DNA from: Clostridiaceae bacterium
GTDB taxonomy: Bacteria; Bacillota; Clostridia; Saccharofermentanales; UBA5734
Assembly (NCBI GenBank): GCA_012727965.1
Contig: JAAYFZ010000207.1
Coordinates: 1-10,363 of the forward strand
Length of the DNA: 10,363 nucleotides
Reading direction: 5' to 3'
Position numbers and translations under genes: made by a program. Below, in pieces: positions 1-5,559 of this stretch (position 1 is the first letter of the stretch; each line of letters begins with the position of its first letter). Below the pieces are notes generated by a model that worked only from the letters and a program-made list of their open reading frames with translations, made no database searches and was not told the DNA's origin.

Positions 1-234
1 ATTTACAACCGACAGGTTGATACCGCCTGTGAGTATAACGATCATCATACCCAAAGCGAAGAAACCAAATTCCGGAAGCTGGGCTGCCATCGATTGAATA
101 TTGGCCGAGCTGGTAAATTTGCCGCCAGTCAGTAAGCTCAGGACAATTACCGTTACAACAAGCACCGCAAACAATGTAAACTCTTTGGAATTACTGCGGA
201 GGCCCTGAATGAATCTTGAAGTTTTCTTGCTCAT
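1..234 (-). CDS. CUT2-type sugar ABC transporter permease, N-terminal part (runs off the window)
   Basis: The first 78 residues of an inner-membrane permease are visible; the rest lies beyond the left edge. The protein starts MSKKTSRF, has a hydrophobic segment at about residues 20-36, and continues into a second membrane stretch. That stretch carries ILTGGINLSV, which matches the LTGGIDVSVG signature of the neighbouring permease and is typical of the RbsC/LsrC/LsrD/RhaQ family. The ATG at 232-234 is well supported: GGAGGT (241-246) sits 6 bases before it. The gene starts 14 bases after the upstream permease stop, so it belongs to the same leftward operon. Together the two permeases would form a heterodimeric channel energised by the double ATPase at 1243-2751. 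The substrate cannot be told from this fragment. Confidence 0.9.
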   Translation of the reverse strand, partial: MSKKTSRFIQGLRSNSKEFTLFAVLVVTVIVLSLLTGGKFTSSANIQSMAAQLPEFGFFALGMMIVILTGGINLSVVN

Positions 235-248
235 ATTTACACCTCCAC

Positions 249-1220
249 TCATGCTACATCTACTTTAAGCTGCTTAGCGTTTGCTCTTCTTGCTCTTACG
301 AAGTCAATACTAACTGCGAATAGAATTATCATACCGATCATTATTTTCTGCCAGAAGGTGGGTATTTTTAGAAGAATCATACCGTTTTCCAGCAAACCCA
401 TCAGAGCAACACCAAACAGAGTCCCCATGACACTGCCGTAGCCACCACTGACACTGGCACCACCGACGACAACGGCGCCGATTACCTTCAATTCGAAACC
501 GGTAAAAGTCTTAGGATCGACCTGTCCAAAAATAGATGTTCTGACAACTGCGGCGATACCACTGGCAAAACCGCTGAAGGCATAAAGCAGGAACTGAATT
601 CTCTGCACGTTATAACCGATTCTCTCAGCCGATACAGTGTTGCCGCCAATTGCGAAAACACCACGTCCTATAAACGTATATTTGAGGATCCACCATGTAA
701 GAACGGCCATCGCGACCAGGAAGAATGTCTGGACCGGGATTATTCCGAAGAGATATCCCTTGCCAAACTCGACAAAATTGGTCGGTATATTGCTAATCCA
801 GTTGCCGTTAGTGATATAGGACATCATCCCCTGATATACACTCATGGTGCCTAGCGTTGCAACAATTGGAGGCATTTTAAGCTTTGAGACGAAGAAGCCG
901 TTTACGGAACCAAGCACAATACCCGAAATGGCACCAGCTACGAAGGCCAAAGGTATATTATCAGTAACATTGATCATGAACTGTGCAGAGAGAACAGACG
1001 CACTGCCCATCAAAGCACCGACTGAAACATCAATACCACCAGTCAGCATAATCGGCAGCATACCCATAGCCGCGATTGCCAGGACGAGATTAGATTTGAT
1101 GATGTCAAAAATATTTTCAGTAGTTAGAAACGCTGTTGGGTTGCCGATACTGACAATTGCTATGACTGTCAGTACTATGACAAGCACCATGAATTCTTTG
1201 GTTTTAACCCATTGTTTCAT
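249..1220 (-). CDS. CUT2-family sugar ABC transporter permease, LsrC/RhaP-like
   Basis: This 323-residue membrane protein forms part of the translocation channel of a ribose/AI-2-type sugar importer. It has many hydrophobic segments (for example about 11-25, 44-60, 90-112, 165-179, 247-275 and 291-305). Family motifs visible are LTGGIDVSVG (59-68), MPPIVATLGT (116-125), the cytoplasmic loop IGGN..SAERIG (191-202) and VVGGASVSGGYGSV (251-264). From memory, the stretch at 112-147 and the LLKIPTFW segment (283-290) resemble LsrC (autoinducer-2) and RhaP (rhamnose) more than RbsC; this is recollection, not a search. The start ATG has GGAGGA (1231-1236) upstream. The gene lies 22 bases downstream of the ATPase and 14 bases upstream of the second permease, so co-transcription is almost certain. 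Length is normal for the family. Family is secure; substrate is not. Confidence 0.93.
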   Translation of the reverse strand: MKQWVKTKEFMVLVIVLTVIAIVSIGNPTAFLTTENIFDIIKSNLVLAIAAMGMLPIMLTGGIDVSVGALMGSASVLSAQFMINVTDNIPLAFVAGAISGIVLGSVNGFFVSKLKMPPIVATLGTMSVYQGMMSYITNGNWISNIPTNFVEFGKGYLFGIIPVQTFFLVAMAVLTWWILKYTFIGRGVFAIGGNTVSAERIGYNVQRIQFLLYAFSGFASGIAAVVRTSIFGQVDPKTFTGFELKVIGAVVVGGASVSGGYGSVMGTLFGVALMGLLENGMILLKIPTFWQKIMIGMIILFAVSIDFVRARRANAKQLKVDVA

Positions 1221-1242
1221 CGTATTTATATCCTCCCCCTGA

Positions 1243-2751
1243 TCAGCCTACTTTATTGTCAGCCAGGAATGCTTTGTTCATTACACTCTCAGAATCAGCT
1301 GTTGCTCCCTCGAACTCACCGTTGATTCTTCCGCGTCTCATAACAAGTATGCGATCACTTAGCGCCAACACTTCTGGAAGCTCCGAGGATATCATTATAA
1401 TGCCCATTCCCTGATCTGCCAGACTTCTAAGGAGTCTATGTATTTCAGATTTGGCGCCAACATCAATACCGTTTGTCGGTTCATCGATGATAAGAAGCTT
1501 GGGATGAGTTGCCAGCCATTTGCCGATTACGATTCTCTGCTGATTACCACCAGAGAACTGTCCGGCCAGCATATCGGGAACAGCAGGGACTACATTGATC
1601 TCCTTGATCCACTTGTCAGCTTCATCGCCGAGTGCACCATGATCGATCAGTCCAGAACGTTTTGTCAGTGTGCTCAGGATCGGCAGCACGATATTATCGC
1701 GCATACTCTGTCGCAACACCAGGCCCTCAGTCTGTCTGCTCTCAGGAACAAAAGCCAGACCGAGCTTAACAGCCTCTTCGGGACTATTAATATTGACCTT
1801 GGCTCCATTCAATATGATCTCACCTGAGTCTGGCTTATTAAGTCCAAACAGTGCCTGAACGACCTCTGTCCTGCCTGCTCCAACCAGTCCCGTAATACCA
1901 AGGATTTCACCTTTGTGAAGCTCGAAGGAAATATCTTTGAAATTGCCGGCTTTTGTCAGATTTTTGACTTCCAGAATCGTTTCTCCGATATTTTTGCCGC
2001 TGAGTCTCTCGAATTCAACATTTCGGCCGACCATAAGAGATATCAGCTTCGTATTGTCCATTTCAGCAGCAGGATATGTGCCTATATATTTGCCATCACG
2101 CAAAACGGTAAAAGTCTCGCACACTTCAAACAACTCTTCTAGTTTATGACTGACAAACACAACAGCAATACCATCGGCCTGTAGACCTCGAATGATTTTA
2201 AACAACAATTCAACCTCACCCTTGGATAGCGCTGATGTTGGTTCGTCCATAATAATGAGTTTAGCCTGACTGGCAAGAGATCTGGCAATCGCAACCAACT
2301 GCTGTTTAGCAATTGAGAGGGTGCCTAGCCTCACATCAACAGATATATCTACACCAAGCTTACTTACTGCTTTCTTGGCGACTTCCCTCATTTGGTTCCA
2401 CTTAACAACCGCGCTGCCACTCTCAAGAGCGCCGCCCATGGCAATATTTTCAGCAACAGTCAGATTAGGGAATAATGAAAAATCCTGAAATATTATGGAG
2501 ATTCCATGTCTTACAGAGGTAATAGGGTTTAGCTTCTCAATTCTTGAACCTTCGATCTCTATCTCTGCACCAAGATCAGGCTCGTAAACTCCAGCCAAGA
2601 TTTTTATTAACGTTGATTTACCAGCGCCGTTCTCGCCGATCAGCGCATGAACTTCACCTGCCTTGACAACAAACTCAATGTTATCCAGAGCCTTGACACT
2701 CGGGAAGGTTTTGCTTATGTGTCTAACATGCAGAAAAGTGTTCTTTTCCAT
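1243..2751 (-). CDS. CUT2-type sugar ABC transporter ATPase (RbsA/MglA/XylG/LsrA-like, two ABC domains)
   Basis: This 502-residue cytoplasmic ATPase powers the two permeases encoded downstream. It has two ABC domains in tandem, the usual plan for this family. Domain 1 has Walker A GENGAGKST (39-47), Q-loop Q89, signature LSIAKQQ (145-151), Walker B LIIMDEP (165-171) and switch His H202. Domain 2 is degenerate in the way normal for the family: the Walker A Lys is replaced (GLVGAGRTE, 288-296) and Ser456 sits where the switch His would be. It keeps SGGNQQ (400-405) and LLIIDEP (419-425). The start ATG has GAGGGG (2758-2763) 6 bases before it. It is the first gene of the leftward operon and follows a strong promoter and an operator-like inverted repeat, so it is probably repressed by the divergent LacI-type protein. 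The sugar could be rhamnose, a pentose, AI-2 or another monosaccharide; no substrate-binding protein is in view to decide. Confidence 0.95.
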   Translation of the reverse strand: MEKNTFLHVRHISKTFPSVKALDNIEFVVKAGEVHALIGENGAGKSTLIKILAGVYEPDLGAEIEIEGSRIEKLNPITSVRHGISIIFQDFSLFPNLTVAENIAMGGALESGSAVVKWNQMREVAKKAVSKLGVDISVDVRLGTLSIAKQQLVAIARSLASQAKLIIMDEPTSALSKGEVELLFKIIRGLQADGIAVVFVSHKLEELFEVCETFTVLRDGKYIGTYPAAEMDNTKLISLMVGRNVEFERLSGKNIGETILEVKNLTKAGNFKDISFELHKGEILGITGLVGAGRTEVVQALFGLNKPDSGEIILNGAKVNINSPEEAVKLGLAFVPESRQTEGLVLRQSMRDNIVLPILSTLTKRSGLIDHGALGDEADKWIKEINVVPAVPDMLAGQFSGGNQQRIVIGKWLATHPKLLIIDEPTNGIDVGAKSEIHRLLRSLADQGMGIIMISSELPEVLALSDRILVMRRGRINGEFEGATADSESVMNKAFLADNKVG

Positions 2752-2778
2752 AGGCGACCCCTCACTGTTATTTATGAC

Positions 2779-2802
2779 TTTAGTAAAAGCTCATTTACTA
2801 AA
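2779..2802. promoter_or_regulatory. Operator-like perfect inverted repeat in the importer leader
   Basis: TTTAGTAAA (2779-2787) and TTTACTAAA (2794-2802) are exact reverse complements around the 6-base spacer AGCTCA. The site begins about 12 bases after the predicted start of the importer transcript (about 2814), a position where a bound repressor blocks elongation. The divergent LacI-type protein is the obvious candidate ligand, but the site lacks the central CG of most LacI-family operators. Its core TAGTAAAAGCTCATTTACTA (2781-2800) recurs almost unchanged at 7366-7385. The repeat could also form a weak RNA hairpin, but it is AU-rich with no U-run, so a protein site is the better reading. 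Confidence 0.7.
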
Positions 2803-2820
2803 TCGTGCTTCTCTTTTACC

Positions 2821-2849
2821 AAAATACAGCGCCATTCATCGTTTGTCAA
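2821..2849 (-). promoter_or_regulatory. Sigma-70-type promoter of the importer operon
   Basis: On the minus strand there is a perfect -35 TTGACA (2844-2849), a 17-base spacer and a -10 TATTTT (2821-2826; 4 of 6 consensus bases). Transcription would begin near 2814 and run left into the ATPase gene, leaving a leader of about 60 bases that contains the inverted repeat. A near-match TTTACCAAA (2815-2823) overlaps the -10, a second possible repressor contact. Confidence 0.75.
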
Positions 2850-2913
2850 TACACATTGCACAATTTATACTATTATTTGGCATGCATTTTGCATATCGTC
2901 GCAGTTTCAGCAT

Positions 2914-2927
2914 CGAAATCGTTTTCT
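2914..2927. promoter_or_regulatory. Possible cre-like (CcpA/LacI-type) palindrome
   Basis: The 14-mer CGAAATCGTTTTCT fits the CcpA cre consensus TGWAANCGNTNWCA at every specified base except the two outermost, and is symmetric around its central CG. It lies about 65 bases upstream of the importer -35 and about 16 bases upstream of the regulator -35. If functional it could bring carbon catabolite control to either promoter. One such match in AT-rich DNA may be chance. Confidence 0.35.
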
Positions 2928-2942
2928 TTTTATTAACATTTA

Positions 2943-2971
2943 TTGACATTTTACTAAATTGATATTATTCT
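2943..2971 (+). promoter_or_regulatory. Sigma-70-type promoter of the LacI-type regulator
   Basis: There is a perfect -35 TTGACA (2943-2948), a 17-base spacer and a -10 TATTCT (2966-2971; 4 of 6 consensus bases), with a start near 2978. The spacer contains TTTACTAAA (2950-2958), identical to one arm of the importer operator, so the regulator probably represses itself. The predicted start falls only about 8 bases before the ATG at 2986, which argues that translation begins further in, at 3028. Confidence 0.65.
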
Positions 2972-3027
2972 AACAGAGTAGATTAATGATAAAATTCTTT
3001 ATTAAACAACAAAGGTCCGGTGACATT

Positions 3028-4065
3028 ATGAATTTGAAAGAAATTGCAAAAGAAGCCAATGTCTCGCCATCAACAGTAACGATGGTCATACATAACCGCT
3101 CAGGTGTCGGTGATAAAACCAGAGAGCGTATTCGCAAACTGCTGCAAGAGAACGGCTATTCAATTGATACAGCAGAATTTGAGGAAGGCGAACCGAATTT
3201 TGCTCCCAATTCGAACAGAAACAAGAATATCTATTTCTTGAAGTTCATAAGACACGGGAGTTTAGTTAACGGTAATGCCGGATTTGTATCCTCAATTATC
3301 GATTCAGTTGAGAAAGAATCAAGAAAACGCGGGTTTAACCTGGTTATGATTGGAGTTAACCCTCTCAATATCGAGGAAGTAATTGCAAGCATCAAGTCTC
3401 AGTCACCTGATGGCATCTTATTTCTGGCAACAGAGTTCAGCTCTGACCTGGTCGATTATCTCGACCAACTACCAAAACCGGTCGTTGTCATCGATAATTT
3501 CATGCCGAATTGCAATGTTAGCTCTGTAAATATGAACAATGCAGAAGCAGTCCATACCTCAATCAAGCACTTGGTCGAACTCGGACATAAGGAAATTGGT
3601 TTCCTCTACAACAATATGCCGAGCTCAAACTGCGAGGCCAGACTCAAGGCATACACAGAAGCACTGGCCTACTTCGGTCTAAAATTTGATCACAAGCTTG
3701 TTTATAGAGTGCCCTCTGATTTGACGACATCAAGTGATTATATTTCATCTCTTATTGAAAAAGGTCAAATATTCCCTCCTGCCCTGATGGCAACTAATGA
3801 TACAATTGCCATCGGCGCTATGAGAGCTTTTAAGAAGCATAAAATTCGTGTTCCAGCAGACATATCTCTGATAGGTTTCGATGATATTGTCTATTCAGCT
3901 GTATCAGATCCACCACTGACAACGATTCATATCTCGACAAAAGAGATGGGCATATGGGCGGTTAGACTTCTCTGCAGCCGTATGCAAGCTCATGATGCCT
4001 CACCTGTTAAGCTTCAGGTCAGCGGAACGCTTATCAAGCGTAAGAGCACCGGACCAGCAAAGTGA
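3028..4065 (+). CDS. LacI-family transcriptional regulator
   Basis: This 345-residue regulator has an N-terminal helix-turn-helix and a sugar-binding domain of the periplasmic-binding-protein fold. The HTH is MNLKEIAKEANVSPSTVTMV (1-20), followed by GVGDKTRERI. The effector domain runs from about residue 66 to the end, with typical segments LVELGHKEIGFLYNN (182-196), ALMATNDTIAIGAM (252-265) and LIGFDDIVYSAVSDPPLTTI (281-300). I chose ATG 3028 over the in-frame ATG at 2986 because the HTH begins there, the length then fits the family, and AAAGGT (3011-3016) lies upstream. Two oddities: Met19 replaces the DNA-contacting Arg of LacI (Arg22), and the usual hinge-helix pattern (N..AR.L) is absent, replaced by an acidic stretch at 48-58. 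It is divergent from the sugar importer and probably represses it and itself until a sugar binds. The effector is unknown. Confidence 0.93.
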   Translation: MNLKEIAKEANVSPSTVTMVIHNRSGVGDKTRERIRKLLQENGYSIDTAEFEEGEPNFAPNSNRNKNIYFLKFIRHGSLVNGNAGFVSSIIDSVEKESRKRGFNLVMIGVNPLNIEEVIASIKSQSPDGILFLATEFSSDLVDYLDQLPKPVVVIDNFMPNCNVSSVNMNNAEAVHTSIKHLVELGHKEIGFLYNNMPSSNCEARLKAYTEALAYFGLKFDHKLVYRVPSDLTTSSDYISSLIEKGQIFPPALMATNDTIAIGAMRAFKKHKIRVPADISLIGFDDIVYSAVSDPPLTTIHISTKEMGIWAVRLLCSRMQAHDASPVKLQVSGTLIKRKSTGPAK

Positions 4066-4083
4066 TGAAATTTGGGGAATATT

Positions 4084-4116
4084 AAAAAAAGGCGCCGACT
4101 GTTCACAGTCGGCGCC
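4084..4116 (-). terminator. Strong intrinsic terminator between convergent genes
   Basis: GGCGCCGACTG (4091-4101) and CAGTCGGCGCC (4106-4116) form a perfect 11-bp GC-rich stem with a 4-base loop. On the minus strand the stem is followed by seven U (4084-4090), a textbook rho-independent terminator for the solute-binding lipoprotein gene. On the plus strand it is followed by ATTTCATTTATT, so it can also stop the regulator transcript, less strongly. Confidence 0.92.
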
Positions 4117-4140
4117 ATTTCATTTATTCGTAATTTCTGA

Positions 4141-5433
4141 TCAGCCAATAATACTGTCAATGGTTGCCTGAGCCTCAGCCGCGGCATCCTCCGGGTTACT
4201 GTCTCCGGTCATAACTTTGTTAAAAGCCAGTGATATAGCATCTGATATATCAGGCCATTCTGGCAGAGGTCCTCTGGCATTGGCATACTGAAGCGCTTCT
4301 ACGAAGACTGCATATACAGGATCTCCATCAAACTGACCTTCAGCCAATGTTGAGTTGGAAGAGATGTAGCCCATAGCATTCATCATAAACAGACATTTCT
4401 CTTCGCTAGTAGCGAAGTCCAGGAATTTGATTGCTGCATCTTCGTTTCCGCCAGCAATAACCGCATAGTTTTCGCCGCCCAAACCAGATGCCTGCTGTTT
4501 GTCCTGAGGAATCAGGGCAACGTTCCAGTTCAGATCTGGAACTTCTGCTCTCATTGTCGGGATCTGCCAGGTACCATTGATCATCATGGCCAGGTTGCCG
4601 GCGATGAACTGATGCATAGTGTCACCCTGTGTCCAGTTGATTGCTTCTTTTGTCATCGCTCCGGAATCAACCAGATCCTTCACGAAGCTAAGAGCTTTGA
4701 TGCCACCCTCGGAGTCAATTTCATAAGATGTAGCGCCGGTGGACCATACCCAAGGCAGGAAGTTGAAGGTTCCTTCTTCATTCTGCAAGCTCGAATGAGC
4801 AAAACCTGAAACTGTATCAGTCGTACAGGCTTTTGCTGTTTCAAGAAGTTCATCCCATGTCTTGGGAACTTCACGACCAGCTGCAGTCAGCATATCTTCA
4901 TTGTAGAACAAAACTAGATCATTACTACCAAACGGCACGCCATAGAGCTTGCCATCAAGAGTACATGAATTGACTGGACCATCATAATATGTGCTTACAT
5001 CAAACTTGCCAGTGATATCCGCAAATATACCCATGGCCGCATATGAAGCATGATCGGGATTATCAAGTATGACCAGATCAGGCAGCTCATCAGCTGATGC
5101 ACCGATCGACAGCTGCTTCTTGAAATCTGCGAACGGTACATATTTGGCGGTTACTGTAATATCATCGTTCGAGTTGTTGAATTCTTCGATGATGGTGTTA
5201 AGAGCTTCCTGGTGACCGACAGTTTCCCAGTAATACCAGATTGTCACATCACCGGATGCACCTGACGGTTCTTCTGATGATTCATCTGTTTCGGTTTCAT
5301 CAGCAGCCTTGGACTCTGTGCTCGATGCTTCGGTCTTGGGGGCTGTTGTTTCTTCAGACGCAGCATTGCCGCAACCTGCGATCAAGGCAACAAGCATGCA
5401 TACTGAAACTAATAATGCTAGCAACTTTTTCAT
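4141..5433 (-). CDS. Sugar ABC transporter solute-binding lipoprotein (family 1, CUT1)
   Basis: This 430-residue extracellular lipoprotein captures a carbohydrate, probably an oligosaccharide, for an ABC importer. It has a signal peptide MKKLLALLVSVCMLVALIAG with lipobox LIAGC; Cys21 would be lipidated and anchored on the outer face of the membrane. A Ser/Thr/Glu/Ala linker (22-60) follows, then the SBP_bac_1 fold from about 62 (DVTIWYYWE), with PDLVILDNPD (118-127), GKLYGVPFGSNDLVLFYNED (161-180), TWDELLETAK (192-201) and FIAGNLAMMINGTW (276-289). The start at 5433 is fixed by AGGAGG (5440-5445) with a 6-base spacer. Its likely partners are the MalF/MalG permeases at the right end, though a GH31 enzyme and a kinase gene lie between them. 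It has its own TATAAT and terminator, fitting the need for excess binding protein. Ligand not predictable from sequence alone. Confidence 0.94.
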   Translation of the reverse strand: MKKLLALLVSVCMLVALIAGCGNAASEETTAPKTEASSTESKAADETETDESSEEPSGASGDVTIWYYWETVGHQEALNTIIEEFNNSNDDITVTAKYVPFADFKKQLSIGASADELPDLVILDNPDHASYAAMGIFADITGKFDVSTYYDGPVNSCTLDGKLYGVPFGSNDLVLFYNEDMLTAAGREVPKTWDELLETAKACTTDTVSGFAHSSLQNEEGTFNFLPWVWSTGATSYEIDSEGGIKALSFVKDLVDSGAMTKEAINWTQGDTMHQFIAGNLAMMINGTWQIPTMRAEVPDLNWNVALIPQDKQQASGLGGENYAVIAGGNEDAAIKFLDFATSEEKCLFMMNAMGYISSNSTLAEGQFDGDPVYAVFVEALQYANARGPLPEWPDISDAISLAFNKVMTGDSNPEDAAAEAQATIDSIIG

Positions 5434-5439
5434 GTTCAT

Positions 5440-5445
5440 CCTCCT
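5440..5445 (-). promoter_or_regulatory. Ribosome binding site fixing the lipoprotein start
   Basis: AGGAGG is followed by ATGAAC and then ATGAAAAAG. The first ATG (5437-5439) abuts the site and is too close; the second (5431-5433) has 6-base spacing and gives a clean lipoprotein signal peptide. The in-frame ATG further up at 5473-5475 lies inside the predicted -10 box. Confidence 0.85.
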
Positions 5446-5473
5446 ATGGTTTAATGTGTTTGACTGTACTTGC

Positions 5474-5500
5474 ATTATAGGAGCACAGATAATTACTCAA
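5474..5500 (-). promoter_or_regulatory. Candidate promoter of the solute-binding lipoprotein gene
   Basis: A perfect -10 TATAAT (5474-5479) occurs on the minus strand in the 126-base gap after the kinase gene, with a start near 5467 and a leader of about 34 bases. The best -35 is TTGAGT (5495-5500) at a short 15-base spacing; TTTTGA at 17 bases is poorer. A good -10 with a poor -35 suggests help from an activator, such as the AraC-type regulator that usually partners a YesM-type kinase. Confidence 0.5.
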
Positions 5501-5559
5501 AATGTCACAAATCTTAAAAAGGGGGAATTTCCTAAAGTAAAAACAATATCTGGCAAAAA

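Larger units (their letters stand above)
2752..3027. promoter_or_regulatory. Divergent intergenic control region
   Basis: This AT-rich stretch separates the leftward importer operon from the rightward LacI-type regulator. It holds a promoter in each direction, an operator-like inverted repeat in the importer leader, further TTTAC(T/C)AAA half-sites and one cre-like palindrome; these are listed separately. A short inverted repeat ATGCA-TTT-TGCAT lies at 2882-2894 between the two promoters, with no role I can assign. I see no riboswitch-like structure or small gene. Confidence 0.8.

Noticed and set aside
844..1242. Rightward 132-codon open frame opposite the CUT2 permease
   Set aside because: It is antisense to a clear gene, its product is low-complexity Thr/Ile/Pro-rich with no recognisable domain, and it has no ribosome site. 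Similar open frames opposite the ATPase, kinase and GH31 genes were dropped for the same reason.
2647..2962. Two overlapping rightward open frames crossing the ATPase start and the intergenic region
   Set aside because: They overlap each other in different frames, run through the promoter elements, and their products look like random translation of AT-rich DNA.
2986..3027. Upstream ATG extending the LacI-type regulator by 14 residues
   Set aside because: The extra residues precede the conserved helix-turn-helix start, no ribosome site is visible, and the ATG is only about 8 bases from the predicted transcript start.
5434..5475. Upstream ATG extending the binding lipoprotein by 14 residues
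   Set aside because: The codon lies within the TATAAT box, and the extension would put polar residues ahead of a clean lipoprotein signal peptide that has its own well-spaced AGGAGG.
5531..5543. CCTAAAGTAAAAA, resembling a TTTAGTAAA half-site upstream of the lipoprotein promoter
   Set aside because: Two mismatches in an AT-rich stretch and no partner arm; not distinguishable from background.
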